Source: Maribacter arenosus (GTDB lineage: Bacteria; Bacteroidota; Bacteroidia; Flavobacteriales; Flavobacteriaceae). Taken from it: DNA of 64,000 nucleotides. Of this stretch, positions 36,160 to 45,151 are shown piece by piece. The stretch covers positions 62,001 through 126,000 of the forward strand of contig NZ_JABTCG010000005.1 of the NCBI RefSeq assembly GCF_014610845.1. The letters are read 5' to 3'. The notes beneath the pieces were generated by a model. The model saw only the letters and a list, made by a program, of their open reading frames with translations. It was not told where the DNA came from and made no database searches. Positions within the stretch are counted from its first letter, which is position 1, and every line of letters starts with the position of its first letter. The position numbers and the translations under genes are program-made.

Positions 36160-37671
36160 TTATTCTGCCGTTAGTACCACCCTTTGATATCTAGTCAAGG
36201 CAGGAAAACCGGTATCCGTACCTTCCACGATAATATGGAATTGGTCTCCTGTTTTAGCCGTTTCGGGAATTTGTACGGTAGCTATGTTTTCCTTGGATGT
36301 CACCTCGGCCTTTCCGCTGCCCGCTTCATCATAGCACCAAGCATTTAGGGCCACAGGATGATTATCGGGGTCTTTGGCGGATAGGGTTAGCGTCAATGTA
36401 TCTCCAGGTCTGGCACTGATCGACATTCCCCCTTCTACTAAGATTGAAGGGGCATGGTTCGCGTCTTCAAATGACGCTATGCACCAATCGGCACGGGCGG
36501 CAAAATCCAATTGCATAGCCCTTATCCATCGGGTCTGTGGATAGCTTTTGTCCATTTCCCCGGTTTCCGGATTTAGGTCCGCTGCCTTGTCCCCATCCTC
36601 ATAGCGATATGGATTTTCATCGGAAAGGACAAAACGACCGCTCCATCCGCCCCGCGAAGGGTCTTCATAATTGTCGAGCCCGACATCTACGAGATGTAAA
36701 AAAGCGGGACTATCACCTTCGGAAATAAAATCATATTTTGAAAAACTACCGCGCTCCGTATTTACAATCTTTAAGATGTCGCCCTCAAAATGATTAGGGT
36801 CCCCCGCCTGTTTCTGCCCGTCACCGTAAGAATAGTATTTTTTTAAGAGCGGACCGTGATCGTTGATGATATTCGGCCCCATAAAACTGCCTTCCAAATA
36901 GGGTTGCTGACTTTTAGGAACTACACGTTTCCACGGATATGCAAAACACCAAAATTGGTTGGCATTGTAGAATACACGGATATTAGGCCAGTTGGGGCCG
37001 ATATATTTTTTATAGGTGGCATCTTGATCCATAATGGTATAGATGATCGCTTTTTTTGAAACCTTCTCCTTTATTGCCTCCCAATCCCGGCTTTTTGAAT
37101 AATCTTCCTCAATCGATTTTAGGGCACGCGCAATGGTATTGGTGCCGCCCCAGGCTTGCAAAAAGATTTCCCGTTCGTCATCATCCAATAATTTTTCGGC
37201 GATCAGCTTCGATCCTTCGGTACGTTTCGCCATCTCGCCTTCAAAGTCGATGTTGCCGATACGAACCAAGCTCAATAGTTTATCGGGCGTTGGATAGTTT
37301 TCATCATGAAGGATAAGGTTCGGATATACCTTGGCATATTCTGTCAAAAGTTCCTCTATCCATTGCGTACCCGGCCATCTTAAATCCGTCAAATTTTCGC
37401 CATAGATATTTCGGGTCATCTCCATTTCGGAGGTGAACTTGGTACCCTTGCCATCCCCTTTCCAATGCCACATGGAGCTGGAATATATCAAACCTTCCGT
37501 TTCAAACTCATTGGTATATAAAAGGAATCTAATAAAAGTGTCGACATCATCGATTTCGCCATCGGTGGTCACTATGGTACGAGGTTTTTCGAGCTGTTCC
37601 TGGGCTTTTGCGATTCCTATGGAAAATAGGAAGCCGAAAATTAAACTCAATTGTATCGCTCTCTGTTTCAT
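36160..37671 (-). CDS. DUF1593 protein, nucleoside-hydrolase-like with C-terminal sandwich domain
   Basis: 503 aa from the ATG at 37669-37671, which starts a proper signal peptide (cleavage near AKAQE). A longer frame opens inside the esterase gene and is unlikely to be used. Residues about 30-370 have the nucleoside hydrolase fold, with TTDGEIDDVDTFIRFL matching the DxDxxxDD-type calcium site of that superfamily; residues about 400-503 form an Ig-like or cellulose-binding-like domain. DUF1593 proteins occur with plant-polysaccharide enzymes and probably hydrolyse a glycosidic bond. It is sandwiched between the esterase (40 bp) and GH51 (17 bp). Confidence 0.88.
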   Translation of the reverse strand: MKQRAIQLSLIFGFLFSIGIAKAQEQLEKPRTIVTTDGEIDDVDTFIRFLLYTNEFETEGLIYSSSMWHWKGDGKGTKFTSEMEMTRNIYGENLTDLRWPGTQWIEELLTEYAKVYPNLILHDENYPTPDKLLSLVRIGNIDFEGEMAKRTEGSKLIAEKLLDDDEREIFLQAWGGTNTIARALKSIEEDYSKSRDWEAIKEKVSKKAIIYTIMDQDATYKKYIGPNWPNIRVFYNANQFWCFAYPWKRVVPKSQQPYLEGSFMGPNIINDHGPLLKKYYSYGDGQKQAGDPNHFEGDILKIVNTERGSFSKYDFISEGDSPAFLHLVDVGLDNYEDPSRGGWSGRFVLSDENPYRYEDGDKAADLNPETGEMDKSYPQTRWIRAMQLDFAARADWCIASFEDANHAPSILVEGGMSISARPGDTLTLTLSAKDPDNHPVALNAWCYDEAGSGKAEVTSKENIATVQIPETAKTGDQFHIIVEGTDTGFPALTRYQRVVLTAE

Positions 37672-37711
37672 AGGAATGTATAGTGATTTCGTTTGCACTT
37701 GCTCCGGTAAA

Positions 37712-39340
37712 TTAATTGGTGTATGTCTTGTCCAAAAACAAATATCGTGCATCGTTCTCGGCTTTTTGCATCTTGCTTTCAGTATCAAGAATCATCACGG
37801 GAGGTCGCGGATCATTGGAATCGGATTTGGGCCATTCGGGTAGGTTATCGTCGTTGGGGTTTCCTGTCTTTATAAAATTGGCAAAGTAATCTTGCATGGT
37901 TTTCGAAGCTTTATAATCGTCGGCCGTCCATGCGTAATCATCCACCAAATGAAGGTTGCCCATGGCATATTCGATTTCGGCGGCGTGGGGAGCACCAATA
38001 GGTTTGGGTGCTTCCGGAGCGTCGGAACTTTTTTCGACAGTACCGCCTGCAAGTCCGGAAGTTAGGCTTTTGTCTCTTAACTCCGGGCGCAACTTGCTGT
38101 ACAGATACCGATATACGGGTTGATCGCTGTTTTTTCTATGCAGGTCGAACCACTTCCAAGTGCTATAAACGATAAACCGGTCGGAAGCCAGATTAGTGGC
38201 CGCCCATTGGAGTTCCTCCTGTGTGCTATGAGGATACAATTCTAGTACTTCTTCGTATTTTTTGGGATAGGCTTCCTGCACTTTTGCGATGAAAACTTCC
38301 TTGGTAACTGGTCCCTGGGTAAAGGCCATGCCCGGAATCTCGGCGGAGTTCCATCCGACCAACAACGGAACCTGCGCCTGTTCTTCGGCTTCAAAGATAC
38401 CCGGAAGGGACTTCGGCAAAAAATACCCATCGATTACCATGGGAAAACCGAAGCGTTTCGACTCATTGTAAATCTCATAGATTTCTCGTGTACTTAATTT
38501 CCGAAAATCGGACATACTGGAATACCCCGCATTTTTCAGGAATTCCTCACCTTGTTTTTCGGCCTCAGCCAAAGGAACGGGTGCCATTGTAGGATGGATG
38601 GCGGCCCCGCTCTCGCCAATAGCTCCCGCGATCAAATTTTTAGAAAGTGGCGATGCCATTTGTGCGCTCACACCAATGGAACCTGCCGATTCTCCAGCAA
38701 TGGTCACTTTTTTGGGGTCTCCCCCAAATGCGGCGATATTCTTCTGCACCCATTGCAGGGCCATGTTCTGGTCCAATTGGCCATAATTGCCCGAAGCTTT
38801 GTATGGGGCCTCGGCACTGAGTTCGGGGTGGGCCAGATTGCCGAAAACGTTCAATCGGTAATTGGTCGTCACGACGACCATTCCTTTTTTTGCCATACTC
38901 TCCCCGTCATAACGCGGTTCGGAGGCATCGCCCGCTACGTTGCCACCGCCATAAAAATAGACCAATACGGGAAGGTCTTTGGTACTGCGTTTAGCGGGAG
39001 TCCAGACATTCAGATACAGGCAATCTTCACTGACCCCATTGGAGCGCGACTTCATATCGCCAAATACAAGTGTCTGCATGGGGCGAGGGCCAAAGACCTT
39101 GGTCTCCTTTACGCCTTCCCAATTATCCAATGGTTGGGGCGCCTTCCATCGCAGTTCTCCAATGGGCGGTTTCGCAAAGGGAACACCAAAATAGGTCTGA
39201 ATGCCCGTATGGGTATTGTAATTGCCTTCGATAGTCCCATTTTCGATTTTTACCTGAACGGGAAAGGAGTTTCCGTTCTGGGATATAATCTCTTGATGGA
39301 TTATCAACATGAACAGGCTTAGGATTAGGCTTTGTTTCAT
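37712..39340 (-). CDS. Secreted type-B carboxylesterase
   Basis: 542 aa with a signal peptide (cleavage near IISQN, residue 21). Type-B carboxylesterase signs: the GVPFAKPPIGELRW opening, SEDCLYLNVWTP, YFYGGGNVAGD (oxyanion hole) and nucleophile Ser218 in AGESAGSIG; the late GAPHAAEIEYAMG carries the His. It presumably removes acyl esters from plant or algal polysaccharides. It is first in the leftward arm and starts 22 bp from the 25-bp palindrome at 39363-39387. A second type-B esterase, at 41320, is in the other arm. Confidence 0.92.
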   Translation of the reverse strand: MKQSLILSLFMLIIHQEIISQNGNSFPVQVKIENGTIEGNYNTHTGIQTYFGVPFAKPPIGELRWKAPQPLDNWEGVKETKVFGPRPMQTLVFGDMKSRSNGVSEDCLYLNVWTPAKRSTKDLPVLVYFYGGGNVAGDASEPRYDGESMAKKGMVVVTTNYRLNVFGNLAHPELSAEAPYKASGNYGQLDQNMALQWVQKNIAAFGGDPKKVTIAGESAGSIGVSAQMASPLSKNLIAGAIGESGAAIHPTMAPVPLAEAEKQGEEFLKNAGYSSMSDFRKLSTREIYEIYNESKRFGFPMVIDGYFLPKSLPGIFEAEEQAQVPLLVGWNSAEIPGMAFTQGPVTKEVFIAKVQEAYPKKYEEVLELYPHSTQEELQWAATNLASDRFIVYSTWKWFDLHRKNSDQPVYRYLYSKLRPELRDKSLTSGLAGGTVEKSSDAPEAPKPIGAPHAAEIEYAMGNLHLVDDYAWTADDYKASKTMQDYFANFIKTGNPNDDNLPEWPKSDSNDPRPPVMILDTESKMQKAENDARYLFLDKTYTN

Positions 39341-39362
39341 CGGAAAAAGTAAGATTAAATAG

Positions 39363-39387
39363 TTATTGTCTCAATTTGTTACAATAA
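39363..39387. promoter_or_regulatory. 25-bp palindromic operator, copy 2 (TTATTGT-N11-ACAATAA)
   Basis: Same half-sites and spacing as 1136-1160; the 11-bp core differs at one position. It lies in the 96-bp region between the esterase (starts at 39340, leftward) and the Nudix regulator (starts at 39437, rightward). Read rightward, TTG (39366-39368), an 18-bp spacer and ATACTTTG (39387-39394) form a promoter-like frame overlapping the operator. One site could control both arms. Confidence 0.75.
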
Positions 39388-39436
39388 TACTTTGTTTTTA
39401 CCAATTTTTAACCTTCATTTGAAAAAAATTTGATTT

Positions 39437-40183
39437 TTGGAAGAAAAAAATAAAAGGCAACCTCCATCAAATGAAGAATTTATGCCTCACTTGGCGTATG
39501 ATTCGGTCATTTTCGGATTTAATGGAAAACAGCTAAAAATCCTTGTGTTGGAATATCACAATACCGACTTTTTCGCCCTTCCTGGTGGTTTTGTCAAAAG
39601 GGACGAAAGTGTTGACGATGCCGTTAAAAGGGGGCTACGGGAAAGAACCGGTCTAGAGAACATCTATCTGGAACAGTTCCACACTTTCGGGGATGTTTCC
39701 CGTCCGGCGCCGGATGTGATGCGGACCATTCTAATGAACAATGGCTACGAGGTCAAACACGATTACTGGATGTTCGACCGCTTTGTGTCCATTGCCTATT
39801 ATGCGCTTATCAATTATGAGGAGGTAAGTCCACTACCGGACGAACTTTCCGATTCCATCAACTGGTATTCCCTTGACGAACTACCTTCATTAATGATGGA
39901 TCATCAGCAGATTGTTGACAAGGCCTTGGAAACCTTACGCGAAAATCTAGATAAGAAGTTGGTAGGCATGAACTTACTTCCCCAAAAGTTCACGATGAAA
40001 AATTTACAAAAAGTATATGAGGCCGTGCTAGGGGAAAAATTGCGCCGTACCAGTTTTCAGCGTAAAATGTTGTCCAAAGACATTCTGGTACGCCATGAAA
40101 AATTATTTAACGGTGGGGCCCACAAAGCACCTTATTTATATAGTTTCAAATCTAAAATAGTCAAAGAGCCAGAAAAGGTATGA
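39437..40183 (+). CDS. Nudix-domain transcriptional regulator (NrtR/AraR-like), second copy
   Basis: 248 aa starting at a TTG; a stop lies two codons upstream and the first ATG is 15 codons in, at 39482. The TTG start gives an N-terminus of the same length as the paralogue at 371-1093, so it is preferred. The Nudix fold (YDSVIFGFNGKQLKILVLEY) has a degenerate box (GGFVKRDESVDDAVKRG then LRERTGL, so RExxEE is RGLRER); the winged helix follows at about 175-240. It probably binds the palindrome at 39363-39387 and the one at 1136-1160, and senses a sugar. Confidence 0.9.
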   Translation: MEEKNKRQPPSNEEFMPHLAYDSVIFGFNGKQLKILVLEYHNTDFFALPGGFVKRDESVDDAVKRGLRERTGLENIYLEQFHTFGDVSRPAPDVMRTILMNNGYEVKHDYWMFDRFVSIAYYALINYEEVSPLPDELSDSINWYSLDELPSLMMDHQQIVDKALETLRENLDKKLVGMNLLPQKFTMKNLQKVYEAVLGEKLRRTSFQRKMLSKDILVRHEKLFNGGAHKAPYLYSFKSKIVKEPEKV

Positions 40184-40249
40184 GTTCGCTGACAGGGCAT
40201 TTTCGATAAAAATCAGTATGAACTTTCTAAAAAATTAAATCAAATAAAC

Positions 40250-41161
40250 ATGAAAAAATCAATTTCAATTTTAGCACTTGTTTTGAGTGTATTCTATTCC
40301 TGCAAAGAAGAAAGCAAAAAAACACAACAGACCCTGGAAACTCCCGAAAGCATGAGCGAGGAAGTTTCAAATTTCGGTGGCTTGGCCCTCTATACGGTCC
40401 GTGATGCCATGGGCGAAGATGCAAAGGCCACCCTAGAAAAAGTGGCCGAGGCGGGCTACAAAAACATAGAGGCAGCGAGTTATGCCGATGGAAAATTCTA
40501 TAATATGTCCCCTACGGATTTTAAAAGCTATGTGAACGAATTGGGGCTAACCCCCATCAGTACCCATCAAGGCAGCGTGACCCTTGACCATGCCGATACC
40601 ATGATGGCCGATGTGAAGGCGGCCGGTTTTGAATATTTTGTTATTCCCGTTCCACCGATGGGCATGTTCGAGTTCAATATGGAGGAACGCACCATGAACA
40701 TGAAAGGTACCGCAGCAGAATTGGCGGATATATTGGATACCTTAAGAGAAAAGGCCAACGCAGCCGGACTCAAATTACTCTATCACAACCATGACTTCGA
40801 GTTTAAGACGGATAAGGACGGTGTGGTCATCATCGATCACCTATTGGAAAACTGCAATCCCGAATTCGTCAACTTTCAAATGGACCTGTATTGGGTTACC
40901 AAGGCAGGGGCCGACCCCGTGGCCTATTTTGAAAAATATCCGGGACGCTTTAAGATATGGCATGTGAAGGATATGGACGACCAAGGCAGGTTTGCCCCTG
41001 TTGGAAAAGGAACCATCGACTTTTCCCGAATCCTTGCGGAAAAAGAATTATCGGGCATGGAATACTATATGGTGGAACAGGACATGACCTACGAAGGATT
41101 GGAACCATTGGAAGCCATTAAGATAAGCCATGAGGGATTGAGGGAAATCGGGTTTGAATAG
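40250..41161 (+). CDS. Lipoprotein TIM-barrel sugar phosphate isomerase/epimerase-like protein
   Basis: 303 aa with lipobox FYSC (Cys17), so exported and lipid-anchored. The AP-endonuclease-2-like TIM barrel spans about 45-300: GLALYTVRDAMGEDAKATLE, NIEAASYADGKFYNMSP, the metal-site regions LLYHNHDFEF, NFQMDLYWVTKAGADP, KIWHVKDMDDQG and YYMVEQDMTYEG (Glu, Asp, His and Glu ligands). It lies 66 bp behind the regulator. As in the homologue at 1-312, export suggests an unphosphorylated sugar or keto-sugar substrate. Exact reaction unknown. Confidence 0.9.
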   Translation: MKKSISILALVLSVFYSCKEESKKTQQTLETPESMSEEVSNFGGLALYTVRDAMGEDAKATLEKVAEAGYKNIEAASYADGKFYNMSPTDFKSYVNELGLTPISTHQGSVTLDHADTMMADVKAAGFEYFVIPVPPMGMFEFNMEERTMNMKGTAAELADILDTLREKANAAGLKLLYHNHDFEFKTDKDGVVIIDHLLENCNPEFVNFQMDLYWVTKAGADPVAYFEKYPGRFKIWHVKDMDDQGRFAPVGKGTIDFSRILAEKELSGMEYYMVEQDMTYEGLEPLEAIKISHEGLREIGFE

Positions 41162-41319
41162 TTCTTTCTCGTTTTAATTCGATCGATTTACCTGTTGTTC
41201 ACTCAACAAAAAATGTCGTTGACGGATTTATTAGAATCGTTCTATTGACTAAAAGATAAATTTATTGGCAGAAATAATAGGAGCAAAACATTGCTGAAAA
41301 ACCATTAAACTATATAATC

Positions 41320-42939
41320 ATGAAAAAATATATCGTTGTCTTACTGATATTTACCTGTTTGTTTTCAGGCCCAAATCTACTTGCCCAGACCCAAGTCATG
41401 ACAGGGGAAAATATCGCCGTAGCCAATACCGAATCCGGGAAAGTCCGTGGATATATCCACAACGGTGTTTATACCTACAAAGGCATCCCCTACGCGCAGG
41501 CGGAAAGGTTTATGCCCCCGCTAAAGGCCAAGCCTTGGGAGGGGATTCGAAGTTCTACGACCTATGGCCCGGTCGCGCCTTTGATGACGCCTACAACGGA
41601 GGTACAGGACGAACCCGAATTCGTTTTCGATCACGATTGGGGTTACACCAACGAGGACTGCCTTCGTATCAATATCTGGACACCCAGCATTGACGACGGT
41701 AAAAAAAGACCCGTGCTTTTTTGGATACATGGTGGTGGCTTTACTGCAGGATCCAGTCAAGAACTACCTTCGTATGATGGCGAAAACCTCAGCAAGAAAG
41801 GAGATGTGGTCGTGGTCTCCATCAATCATCGATTGAATATTTTAGGATTTCTGGATCTATCCGCCTACGGAGAAAAATACGAGCATTCGGCCAACAATAG
41901 TATTTTGGATATGGTCGCGGCCCTCGAATGGGTCAAGACCAACATTTCCAACTTTGGAGGCGACCCGAACAATGTGATGATTTTTGGGCAATCGGGCGGG
42001 GGTGCCAAAGTGAATACCTTAATGGCGATGCCTAAAGCCAAAGGGCTTTTTCATAAAGCGGTCAACCAAAGCGGCTCCTTTCGTACCGGCATTCTTGAAA
42101 AAGAGGATACCCAAGCTATCGGCGCCGAGGTACTTGCGGAATTGGGTCTATCTACCGATCAGGTGGATAGCCTTCAGACCGTCCCTTTTGAAAAATTGAG
42201 CGCAGCTGGCACCAAGGCCCTTAAAAAGGTAGAGGAAAAAATGAAAGCGGAAGGCAAGCCCCTTTCGGGCTTCGGATTGGGTTGGGGACCAAGCGTGGAT
42301 GGGAAGGACCTTCCCTATCAGCTGTTTTCCGAGGAGGCATTTGCACTGTCGAAAAACATCCCCTTGTTGATCGGCACGGTCAAAAATGAGTTTGCGCCTT
42401 TTGCCAACATGCGTTTTGTCGGGGCTTCCGAAGAAACGATTATGAACCATATCAAGGAAACTTATAAAGAGAAATCCGATGCCTACATTCAGGCGGTTAA
42501 AAAGGCGTATCCCACTGATACTGCTCCTAAAGACTTGTTGGACGTAGATACCATGTTCAGGCCTGGGGCAGTTGTTCAGGCCAACGAGAAGTCCTCCCTA
42601 AAGGATGGTGCTCCAGTATATATGTATCTGTTTACTTGGCAATCCCCAGTTTTTGATGGCAAGTACAAATCCCTACACTGTATGGAACTTCCCTTCGTAT
42701 TCGACAATATTGAACGCGCCAAAAATATGACCGGGGGCGGACAGGAAGCACACAAACTTGCCGATAAGGTAAGCCAGGCCTGGATCAATTTTGCCAAGAC
42801 CGGAAACCCGAATCATAGCGGATTGCCCAATTGGCCTGCCTATACTACTAGCGGTACGGACACCATGCACTTCGATACTAGCTGTGCGGTCAAGCCGCAG
42901 CTGGACAAGGAATTGTTCGATTTGGTCAACAACCAATAA
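41320..42939 (+). CDS. Secreted type-B carboxylesterase, second copy
   Basis: 539 aa with a signal peptide (cleavage near LLAQT, residue 23). Type-B pattern: GKVRGYIHNGVYTYKGIPYA, TNEDCLRINIWTP, WIHGGGFTAGS, and nucleophile Ser225 in FGQSGGGAK (GxSxG with Gln). The C-terminal SLHCMELPFVF has the catalytic His. It differs clearly from the esterase at 37712 (whose elbow is GESAG), so this is not a recent duplicate. It lies 158 bp after the epimerase, so it may have its own promoter. Likely removes acyl groups from polysaccharides. Confidence 0.92.
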   Translation: MKKYIVVLLIFTCLFSGPNLLAQTQVMTGENIAVANTESGKVRGYIHNGVYTYKGIPYAQAERFMPPLKAKPWEGIRSSTTYGPVAPLMTPTTEVQDEPEFVFDHDWGYTNEDCLRINIWTPSIDDGKKRPVLFWIHGGGFTAGSSQELPSYDGENLSKKGDVVVVSINHRLNILGFLDLSAYGEKYEHSANNSILDMVAALEWVKTNISNFGGDPNNVMIFGQSGGGAKVNTLMAMPKAKGLFHKAVNQSGSFRTGILEKEDTQAIGAEVLAELGLSTDQVDSLQTVPFEKLSAAGTKALKKVEEKMKAEGKPLSGFGLGWGPSVDGKDLPYQLFSEEAFALSKNIPLLIGTVKNEFAPFANMRFVGASEETIMNHIKETYKEKSDAYIQAVKKAYPTDTAPKDLLDVDTMFRPGAVVQANEKSSLKDGAPVYMYLFTWQSPVFDGKYKSLHCMELPFVFDNIERAKNMTGGGQEAHKLADKVSQAWINFAKTGNPNHSGLPNWPAYTTSGTDTMHFDTSCAVKPQLDKELFDLVNNQ

Positions 42940-42962
42940 TAGAAAACACAAACTAACTCAAA

Positions 42963-43238
42963 ATGGAATCTATAAAAAATTCAATACAACTAATGTGTTT
43001 GGCCCTACTTGTTCTGGTAACGGCCTGTAGCCCGAAATTCTCCGAAGAGGCCAAAACTGATTTTAACCTTGTAAAAAATGAGGGTGGAAGTACCCTGGGT
43101 TACAACCCCAATTCCGGGATAAAATTGTTAACGTTAGATCAATACGCTTTTAAGGACCTGAATAAAAACGGAACCTTGGACGCCTATGAAGATTGGCGAT
43201 TATCGGCAGATGAACGGGTCAAGAAGTATCGAGAATAA
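42963..43238 (+). CDS. Short lipoprotein resembling the N-terminus of a GH3 enzyme (probable remnant)
   Basis: 91 aa with lipobox VTAC (residue about 22). The end FKDLNKNGTLDAYEDWRLSA is the EF-hand-like stretch found just before the catalytic domain of many Bacteroidota GH3 beta-glucosidases; the intact GH3 in this window has the matching FRDLNKNGKLDSYEDPKAAL. The reading frame stops shortly after, at VKKYRE, with no GH3 barrel following. It starts 23 bp after the esterase. It is either the stub of a deleted GH3 gene or a small calcium-binding lipoprotein. Confidence 0.65.
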   Translation: MESIKNSIQLMCLALLVLVTACSPKFSEEAKTDFNLVKNEGGSTLGYNPNSGIKLLTLDQYAFKDLNKNGTLDAYEDWRLSADERVKKYRE

Positions 43239-43288
43239 TATTTTGCTAAATAATTTAGGCTATTTTGAAACAAACTGGACATAAACAT

Positions 43289-44485
43289 ATGAAAACAACA
43301 AGACCGATTACTGTAATTCTACTTTTCTTTATAATATGCATGCACACCCATATCATAAAGGCGCAACCCAATTTGGCCGATTTCAAGAAAAGGTTTGCCC
43401 AAATGGAAAAAGAAAACCTAGACAAAACCTATGAAGGCATTCTTACCTCGGATGGATTGCAAAAAGGGCTCTTCCCCATCGCTTCGACGCGAGTATCGAC
43501 AGAACCCATCAAAAATGCCGCCGAAACCTTTTTTAAGTCGTTGAGCAATGAACAATTGGCAAAGACCCAATTTGAAGTTCAGGACAAGGAATGGCAAAAA
43601 TGGGCGAATGTGGACAATGGACTGTACAAACGGCAAGGAGTCAGCATCAAGGAAATGTCGCAAGAACAACGAAAATTGGCCTTTAAATTAATGCAGGAGG
43701 CACTAAGTGCAAAAGGTCTGCAACTGAGCAAAGACATCATGAAAACCGACCAAACCCTGCGGGAGCTCAATAACGACGACCCCATTTATGATGAGGAACT
43801 GTACTTTTTTACGCTTATGGGGAAGCCCTCGATGACCGAGCCTTGGGGCTGGCAGATCGATGGGCATCATTTGGTCATCAATTATTTTATTTTGGGCGAC
43901 CAAGTTGTGATGACCCCGACCTTCATGGGTGGCGAACCCATCATTACCATTTCCGGAAAATATAAGGGTAACACCATCTTTCAGGATGAACAGAACATAG
44001 GCTTGAAGTTCATGCAATCCCTTTCCCCCGAACAGCAAAAGGAAGCTACTTTACCGGAGGGGAAAAGAGGAAACAATATTGCTGCAGAAGCCTTTTCGGA
44101 TAATAAAACGGTAGACCACCAAGGGTTACTGGCCAGTAAAATGACCAAAACACAAAAAGAGCAATTGTTAGGTCTTGCCCATCAATACATTTCAAATATG
44201 GAAGAAGGTCATGCCAAGGTTAAAATGGAAGACATCAAAAAACAACTCGATAACACTTGGTTCGCTTGGATCGGTAAAACTGATGAGGATGCGGTATTCT
44301 ATTATCGGATCCACAGTCCGGTCGTCTTAATCGAATTCGACCACCAAGGGCCGATCGGAATTCAAGGCCAGGGTCGTGAGCCCACAAGAAACCATATCCA
44401 TACCATGGTTCGAACTCCTAATGGAAATGACTATGGAAAGGATTTATTAAAGCAACATTTGAAGGCGCATCATGGTCATGAATAA
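43289..44485 (+). CDS. DUF3500 domain protein, exported
   Basis: 398 aa from the ATG at 43289, which starts a signal peptide (cleavage near IKAQP); a TTG 24 bp further upstream is in frame but would place charged residues before it. DUF3500 signs: NEQLAKTQFEVQDKEWQKW, TEPWGWQIDGHHLVINYF, GREPTRNHIHTMVRTPNG, with several conserved His. The family has no known function. It lies 50 bp after the GH3-like remnant, on the same strand. Confidence 0.87.
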   Translation: MKTTRPITVILLFFIICMHTHIIKAQPNLADFKKRFAQMEKENLDKTYEGILTSDGLQKGLFPIASTRVSTEPIKNAAETFFKSLSNEQLAKTQFEVQDKEWQKWANVDNGLYKRQGVSIKEMSQEQRKLAFKLMQEALSAKGLQLSKDIMKTDQTLRELNNDDPIYDEELYFFTLMGKPSMTEPWGWQIDGHHLVINYFILGDQVVMTPTFMGGEPIITISGKYKGNTIFQDEQNIGLKFMQSLSPEQQKEATLPEGKRGNNIAAEAFSDNKTVDHQGLLASKMTKTQKEQLLGLAHQYISNMEEGHAKVKMEDIKKQLDNTWFAWIGKTDEDAVFYYRIHSPVVLIEFDHQGPIGIQGQGREPTRNHIHTMVRTPNGNDYGKDLLKQHLKAHHGHE

Positions 44486-44611
44486 AAATGCGAAACCTGA
44501 AGTTCTAACCGTTCAAAAAAAAGAGGGCGGTTTTGCAATAAAGAAAGTTATGGCTTCAATATCATGTTGCAGCTAATGGGTAACAACAGTTTAACGAACA
44601 CATAATTTATC

Positions 44612-45124
44612 ATGCTAAAAAAAATCCTAATCGGGTTAGGAATTGTACTGATCGCTATTCAGTTTATACGCACTGACAAAAACGAATCGAACGATCTCAC
44701 TTATGATATTTCCACAAAATACATGATACCCAACGATGTAAACCATCTGTTACAGGTTTCCTGCAACGATTGCCATTCCAACAAAACTGAATATCCTTGG
44801 TATTCGAATGTGCAACCTGTTGCGTGGTGGCTCGATCATCATGTCGATGACGGCAAAAAGCATTTAAATTTTTCTGAGTTTACCAAAATACCGCTCTTCG
44901 TTCAAAACCATAAGTTTGAAGAAATCATCGAAATGGTAGACGATAAGGAAATGCCATTGCCTTCGTACACTAATTTTGGGCTTCATTCAGAGGCGAATTT
45001 GTCCGATGAACAACGTAAGATGATTACGGATTGGGCAAAGATACAAATGGATTATTTGAAGAATAACTATCCAGCAGATAGTTTGGTCTTTCCAAAAAGA
45101 GATGCGGCACCGCCGAAAGGTTGA
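44612..45124 (+). CDS. Haem-binding domain protein with one CxxCH
   Basis: 170 aa. A single N-terminal membrane anchor (about 4-20) is followed by a HaemBD-type domain: CNDCHSN with Cys51, Cys54 and His55 for covalent haem, then YPWYSNVQPVAWWLDHHVDD. Family members are encoded beside cytochrome peroxidases or DUF proteins. It is presumably periplasmic and redox-related. It starts 126 bp after DUF3500, so whether it shares a transcript is unclear. It is convergent with the frameshifted gene at 45152. Confidence 0.88.
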   Translation: MLKKILIGLGIVLIAIQFIRTDKNESNDLTYDISTKYMIPNDVNHLLQVSCNDCHSNKTEYPWYSNVQPVAWWLDHHVDDGKKHLNFSEFTKIPLFVQNHKFEEIIEMVDDKEMPLPSYTNFGLHSEANLSDEQRKMITDWAKIQMDYLKNNYPADSLVFPKRDAAPPKG

Positions 45125-45151
45125 TTAAATCCAATAAGTATTCGATTAGAA

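Noticed and set aside
36160-37788. Longer start for the DUF1593 protein, within the esterase gene
   Set aside because: The extra 39 residues overlap the 3' end of the esterase gene and put charged residues ahead of a normal signal peptide that begins at 37671.
38552-39322. 256-codon open frame on the plus strand
   Set aside because: It lies wholly antisense to the type-B carboxylesterase, which has all family motifs and a signal peptide. The plus-strand frame shows no family features.
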